Positions 15,227 to 25,725 of a DNA stretch of 64,000 nt are shown one piece after another (positions within the stretch are counted from its first letter, which is position 1; every line of letters starts with the position of its first letter). The notes under the pieces were generated by a model that saw only the letters and a program-made list of their open reading frames with translations, was not told where the DNA came from and did no database searches. Made by a program: the position numbers and the translations under genes. This DNA comes from Sulfurimonas sp. RIFOXYB12_FULL_35_9 (GTDB lineage: Bacteria > Campylobacterota > Campylobacteria > Campylobacterales > Sulfurimonadaceae): positions 1 through 64,000 of the forward strand of contig MICC01000090.1 of the NCBI GenBank assembly GCA_001829715.1, read 5' to 3'.

Positions 15227-16062
15227 GACTTACTTACCCCGCAAAGAGGATGAGCCGTATTGTAATTTTTTTGTTTCAATGCACTACCCAATTTTGTATA
15301 TATTTGTGTCGTCGCCATAGACGAATGTCCCAATAACTCACTTACATCGGCAATCGGAGCATTTCCGTTTAATAACTGCGATGCATAAGAGTGACGAAGT
15401 TGATGAGGAGTGACTTTAAGCCCTACTCTTCCAAAGACTTTTATAATAATATATCTTAGACTGTTTTGACTTAATCTTTCGCCATTTTTCTCAAAAAGAA
15501 ATTTTTTTTCTCTAGAAATAGTTAAATATTCATCTAATAATTTTTTTGTTTGTGCCAAGAGTGGAATATCTCTCTGTTTATTGCCTTTTCCGACAACCCT
15601 AACCCACTCTTCGGATATATCGCTTATCTCTAGCAAAGAGAGCTCCGATATCCTTAAACCCAATGTATAAAAAAGCGTTACAACCAATTTTTCAAGAGGC
15701 TCGCCCTGCGACAATGCTTCAAGTATATGCTCATGAGAAATTGGCTTTGGCAAAGTCTTGGCAACCTTTACACTCTCATCAGCTTTTAATATAACAGCTA
15801 TACCATTTTCGCTCAAATACTCCGAAAATGAACGAATTGCACTTAGTTTTTTGCTGATTGTTTTTGGATTGAGCGAAGATATTTTTATACGATAAGGCAT
15901 AAGATTAAAAAGAAGATGTTTCTCTTCTTGAACTATCTCTATATGCGAAAATGCCTCTTTCAAAGACTCGGCATAACTCTTAATCGTCAAATCCGAGTAG
16001 CCTCTTCTCTGCTCTAGATAGAGTAAAAACTCTTTTATTTTAACTTCTATCAACTTTTTCAT
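15223..16062 (-). CDS. Xer-family tyrosine recombinase
   Basis: A 279-residue tyrosine recombinase, shorter than the roughly 350-residue XerH of Helicobacter and close to XerC/XerD. All catalytic residues are visible: R137 (LGLRISEL), K159 (GKGNKQR), H220 and R223 (HQLRHSYASQL), H246 (LGHSSMATTQ) and the nucleophile Y255 (QIYTKL). The N-terminal SAM-like DNA-binding domain occupies about 1-100. Its place inside a housekeeping operon rather than a mobile element favours chromosome-dimer resolution. No dif-like site was found in the window. It overlaps the upstream gene by 23 bp. Confidence 0.88.
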   Translation of the reverse strand: MKKLIEVKIKEFLLYLEQRRGYSDLTIKSYAESLKEAFSHIEIVQEEKHLLFNLMPYRIKISSLNPKTISKKLSAIRSFSEYLSENGIAVILKADESVKVAKTLPKPISHEHILEALSQGEPLEKLVVTLFYTLGLRISELSLLEISDISEEWVRVVGKGNKQRDIPLLAQTKKLLDEYLTISREKKFLFEKNGERLSQNSLRYIIIKVFGRVGLKVTPHQLRHSYASQLLNGNAPIADVSELLGHSSMATTQIYTKLGSALKQKNYNTAHPLCGVSKS

Positions 16063-16675
16063 GCTTTAGTAATTCGCTCTTAACTAAACTTTTTGCCTCT
16101 TTCATATCCAAAGAAGTAACATCTATAGGTGATGTAGAATAGTATTTTAAGGTACCAAAGGGCTTTGGAATTATAAACCTGTCCCAACTGCGCAATTGCC
16201 AAAATTTTGTAGGTTTCATCTCAACCAATACTATTTTAGCTTTAGTTTTTTGTGCCATGGCTATTATGCCATCTGCAACTTCATGCCTTGGACCTTTTGG
16301 ACCATCAGGCGTAATTCCTATGTCGTACCCATCTTTTAAAGCTCTTATTCCCTGCATTAAAACTCTAGCCGCATTTCGATTTGTTGAACCCTCTATGGTA
16401 TCCAATCCAAAATATTTTATGGTTTTAGAAATCAACATTCCGTCAAAATGGCTTGATATTAAAACTTTTGCATGTGGAGTTTTTCTATATTTAGAGTAGA
16501 GGTATGGAAGCATTAAAAGCTCACCATGCCAGCATGCAAAGATGATAGGCTCATCCCCGACATTTTGGGGAGAGTGAAACTCTTTTTTGTTTGTTAAGTA
16601 AATCAGCCTGATTAATATCGATGCTATAAAAGGGACAGCGAAGAGTGCTAAGGCACGAAAAAACTTTTTAGCCAA
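16040..16675 (-). CDS. DUF374 lysophospholipid-acyltransferase-like membrane protein
   Basis: A 211-residue protein of the DUF374/LPLAT group. An N-terminal membrane segment (about 7-27) is followed by the acyltransferase-like blocks [13 protein letters not shown] (about 46-58), [11 protein letters not shown] and [13 protein letters not shown] (about 120-132). The family is thought to acylate lipid A or a phospholipid, but members are poorly characterised. It overlaps miaB by 8 bp and the recombinase by 23 bp, so it is part of the miaB operon. Confidence 0.8.
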   Translation of the reverse strand: MAKKFFRALALFAVPFIASILIRLIYLTNKKEFHSPQNVGDEPIIFACWHGELLMLPYLYSKYRKTPHAKVLISSHFDGMLISKTIKYFGLDTIEGSTNRNAARVLMQGIRALKDGYDIGITPDGPKGPRHEVADGIIAMAQKTKAKIVLVEMKPTKFWQLRSWDRFIIPKPFGTLKYYSTSPIDVTSLDMKEAKSLVKSELLKHEKVDRS

Positions 16676-17969
16676 CTATCTCTCCGGTTAAGATAGTTCT
16701 GCCTATTTGTGTAATTTTAACATCCCTAAATTGACCTAAAAGCTCGTCAGAACCCTTAACTTTTATAACCAGATTATTATCGCTTCTGCCACTGACAAAA
16801 TAGCCCTGATTTAAATCCTCAAAATAGACGTTATAAATCTTGTCCAAATGCGTTAGATTTTTTTCATCTAAAATCTCAGTATGAAGATTTTGAAGCGTTG
16901 TAAGCCTAAATGAAGCCACATCCTCATCAACCACATTTGTAAAATGTTCAGCTTCTGTCTCCGGACGAGGTGAATATTTAAACGAAAATATCTGATCAAA
17001 CTTAACTCTTCTTACAACATCAAGCGTATCTTGAAAATCTTCATCACACTCACCCGGAAATGCGACGATTATATCCGTAGATAAACTAACGTCGGGACAT
17101 ATATTTTTGAGTTTTTCAACTCGGTTTAAAAACCACTCTTTCGTATATCCCCTCTTCATATCTTTTAGCACTTTGTTAGATCCGCTTTGAAGCGGAATAT
17201 GCATAGATTTGCAGATTTTAGGATTTTTTGCAAACTCTTCTATAAATTCATTATCCATGTGAAAAGGGTGCGGAGATGTAAAACGAATTCTCTCTAGGGC
17301 GTCTATCTTGCTTAATCTTCGTAAAAGTTCTGTAAAATTTACTCTCTCATGTTCACCTGAAAAACGACGACCATAGTTGTTTACATTCTGCCCCAAAAGA
17401 AAAAGCTCTTTTGCACCGGTATTTACAGCTTTTTGTGCTTCACGCAAAATAAGTTCGCTCGGGATAGAGATCTCATCTCCACGAGTTTTTGGAACTATGC
17501 AGTATGTACAAGATTTATCGCAGCCGATAGAGATATTTATGTATGCTTTATAAGGAGATGTTCTAAAATCATTAAAAGCAAATTCGCTCTCATCGTAGTT
17601 TATATCTACCTCAACAGCTTTATCTTTGTGTAAGACATCTGTAATTTTAGATACGTTTCTAGCTCCCAAAACAAAACTCACATATGGCGCTCTTTTGATT
17701 ATCTCATCACCGAGGTGTGATGCCGTACAGCCGCAAACACCGATTTTTGCGCCCTCTTTTTTCTTTTTGTTAAAAACTCCGAGTTCTGAAAATAGTTTTG
17801 CAACCGGTTTTTCTCTTACCGAACATGTATTTATCAAAATAAGGTCAGCGCTTTTTAAATCATCAGTAGTCTCATATCCCTCTTTTTCTCGCAGCTGGGC
17901 AATAATATGCTCACTGTCGCGAGAGTTCATAGCACAACCTAATGTTTCAATAAATAGTTTTTTTGACAC
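16668..17969 (-). CDS. miaB: tRNA-2-methylthio-N6-dimethylallyladenosine synthase MiaB
   Basis: A radical-SAM methylthiotransferase that modifies A37 of tRNAs reading UNN codons. Across 433 residues it has the UPF0004 domain with C12 ([11 protein letters not shown]), C49 (NTCSVREK) and C79/C81 (GVCGC), the radical-SAM motif CDKSCTYC (C150, C154, C157), and a C-terminal TRAM domain. The SVREK and CAMNSRD signatures separate it from RimO. It lies 9 bp after the HP0268-like gene, as in Helicobacter where the two are neighbours. Confidence 0.95.
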   Translation of the reverse strand: MSKKLFIETLGCAMNSRDSEHIIAQLREKEGYETTDDLKSADLILINTCSVREKPVAKLFSELGVFNKKKKEGAKIGVCGCTASHLGDEIIKRAPYVSFVLGARNVSKITDVLHKDKAVEVDINYDESEFAFNDFRTSPYKAYINISIGCDKSCTYCIVPKTRGDEISIPSELILREAQKAVNTGAKELFLLGQNVNNYGRRFSGEHERVNFTELLRRLSKIDALERIRFTSPHPFHMDNEFIEEFAKNPKICKSMHIPLQSGSNKVLKDMKRGYTKEWFLNRVEKLKNICPDVSLSTDIIVAFPGECDEDFQDTLDVVRRVKFDQIFSFKYSPRPETEAEHFTNVVDEDVASFRLTTLQNLHTEILDEKNLTHLDKIYNVYFEDLNQGYFVSGRSDNNLVIKVKGSDELLGQFRDVKITQIGRTILTGEIVG

Positions 17970-17978
17970 TCTAAAAAC

Positions 17979-18224
17979 TCAGTTTATAATATGCACTTGG
18001 TACATGTACTCACTGTCAGCAAGTCCATATTTCACTTCGTTCATGTAAAAACTTTTCCCTTTTGCTTCAAAATAGTCTTGAAGTTCCAACAAATCTTTAT
18101 GTGAATTTTCTCTATCAAAGTAGAAAATCACACTGTCATCTTTCTCAAGACTAGCCTCTATTTTTGCTAATTCAGCCTTTTTTGGCTTTGCGGTAATATC
18201 TGTTCTTGCAAACTTTAAATCCAT
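17979..18224 (-). CDS. HP0268-like small nuclease family protein
   Basis: An 81-residue protein whose pattern matches H. pylori HP0268: an N-terminal strand, then VIFYFDRENSHKDLL, then YFEAKGKSFYMNEVKYGLADSEYMYQVHII. HP0268 is described as a small nicking endonuclease with a Smr-like fold. The conserved HKDLL/HKDML helix and the C-terminal YQVHII support the match. The genomic position beside miaB is also shared. Biological role remains unclear. It is the first gene of the reverse-strand operon, with AAAGGAT upstream of the start. Confidence 0.78.
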   Translation of the reverse strand: MDLKFARTDITAKPKKAELAKIEASLEKDDSVIFYFDRENSHKDLLELQDYFEAKGKSFYMNEVKYGLADSEYMYQVHIIN

Positions 18225-18317
18225 AATTTATCCTTTTTTTACTCTGCTCTACTTTTTTTGCATTATAGTGGAACTCTACTAAAAATCGCATTAAAGCTGA
18301 TTTTATGGCTATTTTGG

Positions 18318-18323
18318 TACAAT
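18318..18323 (+). promoter_or_regulatory. Extended -10 element of the nusA promoter
   Basis: TTTTGGTACAAT places TACAAT 74 bp before the nusA start, with an upstream TGG resembling an extended -10. The roughly 65-nt leader that follows has no strong hairpin that I can see. Confidence 0.5.
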
Positions 18324-18397
18324 TACGGTCTTCATAAGAAATCCCTTATATTTTTTAACACTGTTTTTTATGAGATACCCTATACAAGGATACGATA

Positions 18398-19540
18398 ATG
18401 GAAAAAATTTTAGATATAGTAGAAGCAATTGCACATGAAAAAGGTCTTAATCCTGAGAGAGTAAAAGAAGCTCTAAAAACAGCATTTGTTCAAACTGCCA
18501 AAAGAGTAATCAATCAAAAATACGCTTTTGAAGCAGTTATAAACAACCAGACAAAAACTCTTGATGTTATCCAAACAATTACGGTTGTAGCAGACAATGA
18601 TGAGAAACTCCAAGATGAAAATATAGCTCCGGCTTATATCTCAATATCAGAAGCAAGAGGATATGATGATCAAGTAGAACTTGATGATCAGCTTCAAATT
18701 CCACATAATTTAGAAGATTACGGTAGAACAGCCGCATCATCGCTTCATCGTGAAATAGAGTACCACATACAAAGATTGGTTGAAGATGAGATCTTTAACA
18801 AATACAAATCTAAAATAGGCACGCTTGTTAACGGCAGAGTTACAAGGGTAGATTCTCAAAATGCAACATATATTGAAATAGACGAGATTCGTGCCGTGCT
18901 GCCTATGAAAAGCCGTATAAAAGGTGAAAAATTTAAAGTCGGAGATCATCTAAAAGCAGTTGTTCGCCATGTAAATATGGATAAAGAAAACGGCATACAA
19001 ATCGAACTCTCACGTACTTCACCGAAATTTTTAGAAGAACTTTTAGCACTTGAAGTTCCTGAAATTGCAGACGGAACGGTAATTGTGGAAAAAAGCGCTC
19101 GTATCCCCGGAGAGAGAGCTAAAATAGCGCTTATCAGCACACATCCTCAAGTAGATGCGGTAGGCGCAACGGTAGGTGTAAAAGGTGTCCGCATAAATGC
19201 CGTAAGCCAAGAACTTATCGGAGAGAATATAGACTGTATCGAGTATACATCAATTCCTGAGCTATTTTTATCAAGAATTATGAGTCCTGCTATTATATCT
19301 GCCGTTGAGATTATAAAAAATGAGAGAGGTGAAGCGGAAAAAGCCATCATTACTCTTCCGTCTGATCAAAAATCAAAAGCTATCGGTAAAAACGGTATAA
19401 ATATTCGTCTTGCATCAATGCTTAGCGGATTAAATATTGAGCTTGTTGAAAATGACAGTAAAGCAAACAGCAATATAGAAAAAGGCGAATCACCAAAACA
19501 AAAAGATGGTGTTGATGCATTAAAGGCACTGTTTAACTAA
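18398..19540 (+). CDS. nusA: Transcription termination/antitermination factor NusA
   Basis: An RNA-polymerase-associated factor that modulates pausing, termination and rRNA antitermination. The 380 residues contain an N-terminal RNAP-binding domain (about 1-125), an S1 domain (about 133-200, VNGRVTRVDSQNATYIEI) and tandem KH domains with GVKGVRINAVSQEL (about 257-270) and KAIGKNGINIRLASML (about 328-343). It lacks the acidic repeats of the E. coli protein, as is normal in this phylum. AAGGA lies just upstream of ATG 18398. It stands alone rather than in a rimP-infB operon. Confidence 0.95.
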   Translation: MEKILDIVEAIAHEKGLNPERVKEALKTAFVQTAKRVINQKYAFEAVINNQTKTLDVIQTITVVADNDEKLQDENIAPAYISISEARGYDDQVELDDQLQIPHNLEDYGRTAASSLHREIEYHIQRLVEDEIFNKYKSKIGTLVNGRVTRVDSQNATYIEIDEIRAVLPMKSRIKGEKFKVGDHLKAVVRHVNMDKENGIQIELSRTSPKFLEELLALEVPEIADGTVIVEKSARIPGERAKIALISTHPQVDAVGATVGVKGVRINAVSQELIGENIDCIEYTSIPELFLSRIMSPAIISAVEIIKNERGEAEKAIITLPSDQKSKAIGKNGINIRLASMLSGLNIELVENDSKANSNIEKGESPKQKDGVDALKALFN

Positions 19541-19568
19541 TATTACACACTATAATAAAAAAATATCT

Positions 19569-20528
19569 CTAACTTCTCTTCATATATGGATTTAGTTTTA
19601 AAAGAATTAAATCCGCAACCATATTTCCAAGCAGTGTCAGAAATGCCGTTATCATTAAAGTACCCATGATAACGGGATAATCACGGCTTAATGCGCTCAT
19701 AAAAAAAAGCTGTCCCATTCCCTCTATACCGAAGATAGACTCTAAAATCACACTGCCGCCAATTAAACCAGGAAGCGACAATCCAAGAAGTGTAACAATA
19801 GGGGGAAGCAGATTTGGAAGTATATAATAACGAAGCAGCTCTTTTTTCTTTAGCCCCCTAGAAACGGCAAAATAGTAGTAGTCACTCTTTAAAATCTCAA
19901 GCGTTAGAGATCTAATGTAGATTATCATACTCCCAAGCCCTACAAACACCATGACACCAATCGGCAAAACCAAGTGCCATGTCATATCAAGATAGTATGA
20001 AAGCCCATCTTTTGGTTCTATAGAGTGCAGACCTGCTATGGGAAAAAGATCTAATGTCAAAGAAAAAAGAATAATAAAAAGCAATGCTAAATAGTAAGAG
20101 GGCATAGAAAAAGAGATAAGAGAAATTTGACGGATAATATAATCACTCTTTTTTTCGTAATGCAAAGCTGATTTTATGCCCAAATATAGGGATATAACAA
20201 ATACTGCAATAAGGGCTGTAATATTCATAACCAAAGTTACACCGAGCCTCTTTAGGATTTCGCTGCTAACCTCTTGACCGCTTACGAAAGAGATGCCAAA
20301 ATTGAGAGAAAATATATTTGCAACCCAGCCGATATACTGCTCGCTCAAAGGCTTATCAAGCCCATAAACCGCTTTAAGTGCTGCAACAGCCTCTTGTGTC
20401 ATATTTGGATTAAGTTCGCCTGCTCCAAAAAAACTATTCGGCGCTGCATGAATCGCTAAGAAAGAAATCAAGGAGATTAAAAATAGCATAAACAATATAT
20501 ATGAGATTTTTTTAAGAAGTTCTGTCAT
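19569..20528 (-). CDS. OppB/DppB-type ABC transporter permease (orphan)
   Basis: A 319-residue inner-membrane permease of the peptide/nickel family, with six helices and the EAA loop FAVSRGLKKKELLRYYILPN (about 217-236). In this family the protein pairs with a second permease, ATPases and a binding protein, none of which are adjacent, so partners must be encoded elsewhere. The start at 20528 has no ribosome-binding site and lies just after a TATAAT on the same strand, so its mRNA may be leaderless. The substrate could be peptides or nickel; sequence does not decide. Confidence 0.85.
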   Translation of the reverse strand: MTELLKKISYILFMLFLISLISFLAIHAAPNSFFGAGELNPNMTQEAVAALKAVYGLDKPLSEQYIGWVANIFSLNFGISFVSGQEVSSEILKRLGVTLVMNITALIAVFVISLYLGIKSALHYEKKSDYIIRQISLISFSMPSYYLALLFIILFSLTLDLFPIAGLHSIEPKDGLSYYLDMTWHLVLPIGVMVFVGLGSMIIYIRSLTLEILKSDYYYFAVSRGLKKKELLRYYILPNLLPPIVTLLGLSLPGLIGGSVILESIFGIEGMGQLFFMSALSRDYPVIMGTLMITAFLTLLGNMVADLILLKLNPYMKRS

Positions 20529-20534
20529 AAAGAG

Positions 20535-20540
20535 ATTATA
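20535..20540 (-). promoter_or_regulatory. -10 element immediately before the oppB-like start
   Basis: On the reverse strand TATAAT ends only six bases before the start codon, so transcription would begin at or next to the ATG. No Shine-Dalgarno sequence is present between them. Confidence 0.45.
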
Positions 20541-20556
20541 TCAAAAAAGCTTGCCT

Positions 20557-20592
20557 ATATCTCACTTTCCAAAAAAGGAGAAGTGAGGATAT
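20557..20592 (-). terminator. Hairpin after the TorF-like porin gene
   Basis: The arms CTCACTT (20561-20567) and AAGTGAG (20581-20587) pair perfectly, extended by ATAT on each side with one bulged base. On the reverse strand the stem is followed by a GCTTTTTTG tract, giving a rho-independent terminator for the porin gene. Confidence 0.6.
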
Positions 20593-20601
20593 TTTATAAC
20601 A

Positions 20602-21264
20602 CTAAAAGTTTACGCCCACTCTAACTACAATATTATCTTGATCAGAGTTATCGGCATCAGCCTCGATTCCGGTATAACTAAGAGCTACCTCAAATTTATC
20701 TATTGATTTTGCAACTCCGACAGAGTAATAATTTCCAATATTATTATAATCACCATAAAGAGCATTTAAACTTATATCCATTGGAAGTGGAACAGATATA
20801 GTCGCTTCCCATGCATTGGGAGCATCAAACTGATCTGTTTTAATCCCATAATAATACTTTGCTCCAACTTCAACAATTTCAAAATCTTTACTTAGCCCAA
20901 AATAAGCTTCTGCAAAATTAAGCTCTTTAGACTCATTTGGATATGCATATTGAATTGCACCAATATCATAACTAATTCCATAGAGTTCATTAGTATAACC
21001 ACCATAGATATCAAACTCTGCAGAAGCTCTGCTATCGTCTCCAAACTCAATGTTTGAGCCCCATACACCTGCATATAAACCCTTATACTCTAAATCAAAA
21101 CCGCCTTGAATCGCAGGGCTGTTATCACTTTGAGTCATACCTCTCCAGATATAATCACTAACAATGGACATATTAGCACTAACACCTAAATCTGATTTTG
21201 CATCTGTACCAAACGCTAAACTTGCTGCCAAAGCTGCTGCTAAACTAATTTTTATCAATTTCAT
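20602..21264 (-). CDS. TorF/Gcw_chp-family putative porin
   Basis: A 220-residue outer-membrane protein with a clear signal peptide (residues 1-22, MKLIKISLAAALAASLAFGTDA). A small beta-barrel with the family patterns SIVSDYIWRGMTQSDNSPAIQGGFDLEYKGLYAGVWGS-like (split by strands at about 33-70) and IGNYYSVGVAKS follows, and it ends in VRVGVNF with a terminal phenylalanine. The family is often annotated as TorF-like porin of unknown substrate. It is monocistronic, with AAGAAGGA upstream of its start and a hairpin terminator downstream. Confidence 0.8.
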   Translation of the reverse strand: MKLIKISLAAALAASLAFGTDAKSDLGVSANMSIVSDYIWRGMTQSDNSPAIQGGFDLEYKGLYAGVWGSNIEFGDDSRASAEFDIYGGYTNELYGISYDIGAIQYAYPNESKELNFAEAYFGLSKDFEIVEVGAKYYYGIKTDQFDAPNAWEATISVPLPMDISLNALYGDYNNIGNYYSVGVAKSIDKFEVALSYTGIEADADNSDQDNIVVRVGVNF

Positions 21265-21349
21265 TTTTATATCCTTCTTTTTGTATATAGGAAAATTTTA
21301 ACATATACATTTATTAATTTATACAAAAAGATGATTAAAAATTAATCAA

Positions 21350-22174
<825 letters not shown>

Positions 22175-22192
22175 TCAATCTTCTCCTAATAT

Positions 22193-22900
22193 TTATTTAT
22201 CTAATTTTTGTGCATATTCACACATTGTGCAAAAATGCTCCGCATAAAGTGCCGCACTTCCGACTAAAATCCCATCTACTCCATCAAGTGCCAAAACTTC
22301 TTTGGCATTTGTTACTTTTACGCTTCCACCGTAAAGAAGCGGTGCACTTGATTTCTCTTTTAACTCTTTATGTATAGCTACGATATCTTCTAAGGTCGGA
22401 GTGAGTCCTGTTCCTATTGCCCAAACCGGCTCATACGCAATAATCAATTTTTCATATGACGCATCTATTCCTTCATACTGGTTAGATATGTACTCCATCA
22501 TCTTATCATGTCCGGCTTCTCGAACCGCTAAAGGCTCTCCGACACAGTAGATAATTTTAAAACCGAGTTCTTTATAAAAATTAAATTTTTTAACAAGCAT
22601 CCCTTGTGTCTCGCCTATAACATGTCTTCGCTCACTATGCCCTATTAAAATAGTTTTGATTCCAAATTCTTCTAACTGTTCATATCCTGTTTCACCCGTA
22701 AATGCGCCGTTTATGGCAGGATATGCATTTTGTGCGCCTACTGTAACCTTGCCTACATGCAAATTTAAACTGGATATGGCAGGAAAAACTATAACCTCCT
22801 GAGAGATACTGTTTTTACTCAAAAAACTCTCTACCTCTTTTATATATTTAGCAGTTTTTTCTCGTGTTAGGTTTGTTTTTAAATTTGCAGCAATTATCAT
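22193..22900 (-). CDS. tpiA: Triose-phosphate isomerase
   Basis: A TIM-barrel enzyme interconverting dihydroxyacetone phosphate and glyceraldehyde 3-phosphate. The N-terminal AANLKTN carries the catalytic lysine region, IGHSERRHVIGE holds the electrophilic histidine, and AYEPVWAIGTG contains the catalytic glutamate. LLYGGSVK is the C-terminal phosphate site. At 235 residues it is slightly short but typical for Campylobacterota. It starts 3 bp after pgk. Confidence 0.95.
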   Translation of the reverse strand: MIIAANLKTNLTREKTAKYIKEVESFLSKNSISQEVIVFPAISSLNLHVGKVTVGAQNAYPAINGAFTGETGYEQLEEFGIKTILIGHSERRHVIGETQGMLVKKFNFYKELGFKIIYCVGEPLAVREAGHDKMMEYISNQYEGIDASYEKLIIAYEPVWAIGTGLTPTLEDIVAIHKELKEKSSAPLLYGGSVKVTNAKEVLALDGVDGILVGSAALYAEHFCTMCEYAQKLDK

Positions 22901-22903
22901 GAT

Positions 22904-24103
22904 TTAATCCTCTTGAACTACTAAAGATGCTACGCCCGGTAAAATTTTACCCTCTAAGAGTTCTAATGTTGCTCCGCCACCTGTTGAAATAAACGTCATC
23001 TCATCATCAACGCCGATTCTTTGTACAAGGTCTGCCGTATCTCCTCCTCCTACTATGGTCGTCGCATAGCTATCTGCCACGTAGCGAGCTATCTCATTTG
23101 AGCCTCTTGCGAACTTGTCCATCTCATAAACACCCATAGGTCCGTTCCATAAAACGGTTTGAACATCACTTAAAACCTCTTTATACAATCTTACCGTAGC
23201 GGGTCCAATATCAAGCCCCATCCAGCCGTTTGGTATCTCTTGAGCTGCTATTATTTTAATTGCAGCATCTTCTGCAAATTTATCTGCCGCAACAACATCA
23301 ACAGGAAGATAAAGCTTAACTCCAAGTCTTCTGGCTTCATTCATTATGTGCTGCGCATCTCCAAGCAACTCATCTTCAACAAGAGATGAACCAATATCGT
23401 AACCTAGCTGCTTTAAGAATGTAAACGCCATCCCTCCGCCAATGAGAATCTTGTCAACTCTTGGAAGCAGATTGATAAGTGCTTCAAGCTTTCCTGAAAC
23501 CTTTGAACCGCCAACAATTGCGGCAAACGGTCTGACAGGTTTTTCTATAAGTTTGCTAAAAAACTCTATCTCTTTTTGAAGTAAAAAACCTGCTGCTTTA
23601 TGATTATTGTCAAAAAAGTGAGTTATTCCCTCAACCGAAGAGTGTGCACGATGGCTTACGCCGAATGCGTCGTTAATGTAAAAATCTGCCATAGCTGCTA
23701 ATTTTTGAGAGAGTTCTTTAGAATTTTTAGTTTCACCTTCTTCATAACGGAGATTTTCTAAAATTAAAACCTCTCCACCTTTTAGTGCTGAAGCTTTTTG
23801 CATAGCATCTTCGCCGACAACATCTTTTGCCAACACAACTTCTCTCTTTAAAAGATGGTGAATTCTTCTAGCTACGGGAAGCAAAGAGTATTTGGCAACA
23901 ACCTGCCCATCAGGGCGACCGAGATGAGATGCCAAAATAACCGCACAGCCGTGATCTAGACAGTGGTTAATAGTAGAGAGTGCCGAGCGAATACGGCGGT
24001 CATCGGATATATTTCCAAATTCATCCATTGGCACGTTAAAATCACATCTGATAAAAACTTTCTTACCTGCTAAATCTAAATTTTTAATATTTAATAATTC
24101 CAT
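22904..24103 (-). CDS. pgk: Phosphoglycerate kinase
   Basis: A two-domain kinase of 399 residues that transfers phosphate between 1,3-bisphosphoglycerate and ADP. Signatures include [14 protein letters not shown] (about 17-30), ASHLGRPDG (about 59-67), [13 protein letters not shown] (about 193-205), [10 protein letters not shown] and the C-terminal [15 protein letters not shown]. It sits between gap and tpiA with almost no spacing, serving gluconeogenesis or glycolysis. Confidence 0.96.
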   Translation of the reverse strand: MELLNIKNLDLAGKKVFIRCDFNVPMDEFGNISDDRRIRSALSTINHCLDHGCAVILASHLGRPDGQVVAKYSLLPVARRIHHLLKREVVLAKDVVGEDAMQKASALKGGEVLILENLRYEEGETKNSKELSQKLAAMADFYINDAFGVSHRAHSSVEGITHFFDNNHKAAGFLLQKEIEFFSKLIEKPVRPFAAIVGGSKVSGKLEALINLLPRVDKILIGGGMAFTFLKQLGYDIGSSLVEDELLGDAQHIMNEARRLGVKLYLPVDVVAADKFAEDAAIKIIAAQEIPNGWMGLDIGPATVRLYKEVLSDVQTVLWNGPMGVYEMDKFARGSNEIARYVADSYATTIVGGGDTADLVQRIGVDDEMTFISTGGGATLELLEGKILPGVASLVVQED

Positions 24104-24111
24104 TTTTTTCC

Positions 24112-25113
24112 CTATTTGCTAATGTGAAGAGCCATATCCAGAAGTCTTGTCGAGTATCCCCACTCATTGTCATACCATGCCATTACCTTAACCATGTCGC
24201 CTTCAATAACTTGAGTTAAATCTTCCGCAACAATTGAGCTATATTCACATCCCACAAAATCTTGAGAAACTCGCATCTCTTTATCTACTAAAAGAATACC
24301 TTTTAAAACACCATCTGCAGCTTTATTAATAACTTCATTTACTTCTTGCTTCGTTGTTTTTCTACTCACTACCACATTTAGATCCACCATTGAAACATTT
24401 GGTGTCGGAACACGAACACTCTGCCCATGGAGTTTGCCTTGAAGCTGAGGGAGAACCAAGCCTATAGCTTTTGCGGCACCCGTCGTAGTCGGAATCATAT
24501 TTATAGCCCCTGCACGAGCACGGCGTTTGTCTTTTGAGTGTTTTACATCTAAAATATTTTGATCATTTGTGTATGAATGGATAGTCGTCATAAGACCTTT
24601 TTGAATTCCAAAAGCATCATCAAGAACTTTTGCAATCGGTCCTAAACAATTTGTCGTACATGAAGCATTTGAAACTATATTTTGCCCTGCGTAAAGATGC
24701 TCATTCACACCCATAACAAAAGTTGGCGTATCATCTTTTGCAGGAGCTGAGAAGAGAACCTTTTTTATCCCGTTATCGATATGGATCTGAGCATCTTCTT
24801 GACTTAAAAATACACCTGTGCACTCTAAGACTATATCTGCACCGCACTCGACAAATTTTAGATTTTTTGGATCACGATCACTGAAAACTCTGATTTTTTT
24901 ACCGTCAATCGTGATATTTTCACCATCAAGTTGAACAATATCATGGTTGAAAGTTCCGTGAACAGAATCGTTTTTAAGAAGATAGAGCATCATATCAATA
25001 CTTGCCATATCATTTATAGCCACTATCTCCACGTCATCTCTTGCTGCAGCTATTCGAGCTACACAGCGACCGATTCTACCAAATCCGTTAATTGCTATTT
25101 TTAATGCCATCAT
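24112..25113 (-). CDS. gap: Glyceraldehyde-3-phosphate dehydrogenase
   Basis: A 333-residue type I GAPDH. It has the NAD-binding INGFGRIGR (8-16), the specificity residue region AINDM (32-36) suggesting NAD preference, catalytic C152 in [10 protein letters not shown], and the ending [15 protein letters not shown]. Two adjacent ATGs are possible; the second (25110) is slightly better placed relative to AGGAA. It heads the gap-pgk-tpiA-fabI operon and is divergent from nadD. Confidence 0.95.
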   Translation of the reverse strand: MMALKIAINGFGRIGRCVARIAAARDDVEIVAINDMASIDMMLYLLKNDSVHGTFNHDIVQLDGENITIDGKKIRVFSDRDPKNLKFVECGADIVLECTGVFLSQEDAQIHIDNGIKKVLFSAPAKDDTPTFVMGVNEHLYAGQNIVSNASCTTNCLGPIAKVLDDAFGIQKGLMTTIHSYTNDQNILDVKHSKDKRRARAGAINMIPTTTGAAKAIGLVLPQLQGKLHGQSVRVPTPNVSMVDLNVVVSRKTTKQEVNEVINKAADGVLKGILLVDKEMRVSQDFVGCEYSSIVAEDLTQVIEGDMVKVMAWYDNEWGYSTRLLDMALHISK

Positions 25114-25159
25114 ATTTCCTAATTAAAATAAAAATTGGGCAATTTTACCTAAACTTAGT

Positions 25160-25165
25160 TATAAT
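25160..25165 (+). promoter_or_regulatory. -10 element of nadD, very close to the start
   Basis: TATAAT ends 11 bases before the nadD ATG, which leaves an expected leader of only about 4-6 nt and no Shine-Dalgarno sequence. The nadD-rsfS message is therefore probably leaderless or nearly so. Confidence 0.5.
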
Positions 25166-25176
25166 TCCCTTTAAAT

Positions 25177-25725
25177 ATGGATACAATCGCACTTTTTGGC
25201 GGCTCTTTTGACCCGCCGCATATCGGTCATGAGGCTATTGTCAAGGCTTTGATAAAATTCAGAGATTTTGACAAAATTATAATAATGCCGACGTTTTTAA
25301 ATCCGTTTAAATCTCAGTTTTATGCTCCTGCACCTCTTAGAGTAAAGTGGCTAAAAGAGATTTTTAACGACTATAAAAATGTTGAGATCTCTGAGTATGA
25401 AGTTCTTCAAGAGAAAAAAGTATCTACCATAGAGACGGTCAAACACCTTTTAAAAAGTTATAAAAAAATATATCTTGTTATCGGTGCCGACAATCTTGCT
25501 TCACTCCACGAGTGGAATAGATACAGTGAACTTAGAGATTTAGTTACTTTTATTGTCGTTCCAAGAGATGAGATTGAAGTTTCACAAGAGTTTTTAAAAC
25601 TTGATATTGATGAAAAAGTTTCATCTACAAGGCTTAGAGAAGATATTGAAATTTCAAAACTGCCGAAAAAATGTGCAAAAGAGATATATAATTTTTACAA
25701 GGAAAACAATTGCAAAACAGAATAG
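25177..25725 (+). CDS. nadD: Nicotinate-nucleotide adenylyltransferase NadD
   Basis: An adenylyltransferase that makes deamido-NAD from nicotinate mononucleotide and ATP. The 182 residues begin IALFGGSFDPPHIGHEAI, containing the nucleotidyltransferase motifs GSFDPPHxGH, and contain VSSTRLREDI, the C-terminal ISSTxxR motif, at about 147-156. It overlaps rsfS by 16 bp, an arrangement common across bacteria. Confidence 0.95.
   Translation: MDTIALFGGSFDPPHIGHEAIVKALIKFRDFDKIIIMPTFLNPFKSQFYAPAPLRVKWLKEIFNDYKNVEISEYEVLQEKKVSTIETVKHLLKSYKKIYLVIGADNLASLHEWNRYSELRDLVTFIVVPRDEIEVSQEFLKLDIDEKVSSTRLREDIEISKLPKKCAKEIYNFYKENNCKTE

Noticed and set aside
15223-16062. An integrase marking a mobile island
   Set aside because: No attachment sites, tRNA, cargo or composition change are visible, and the gene is tightly embedded in a housekeeping operon.
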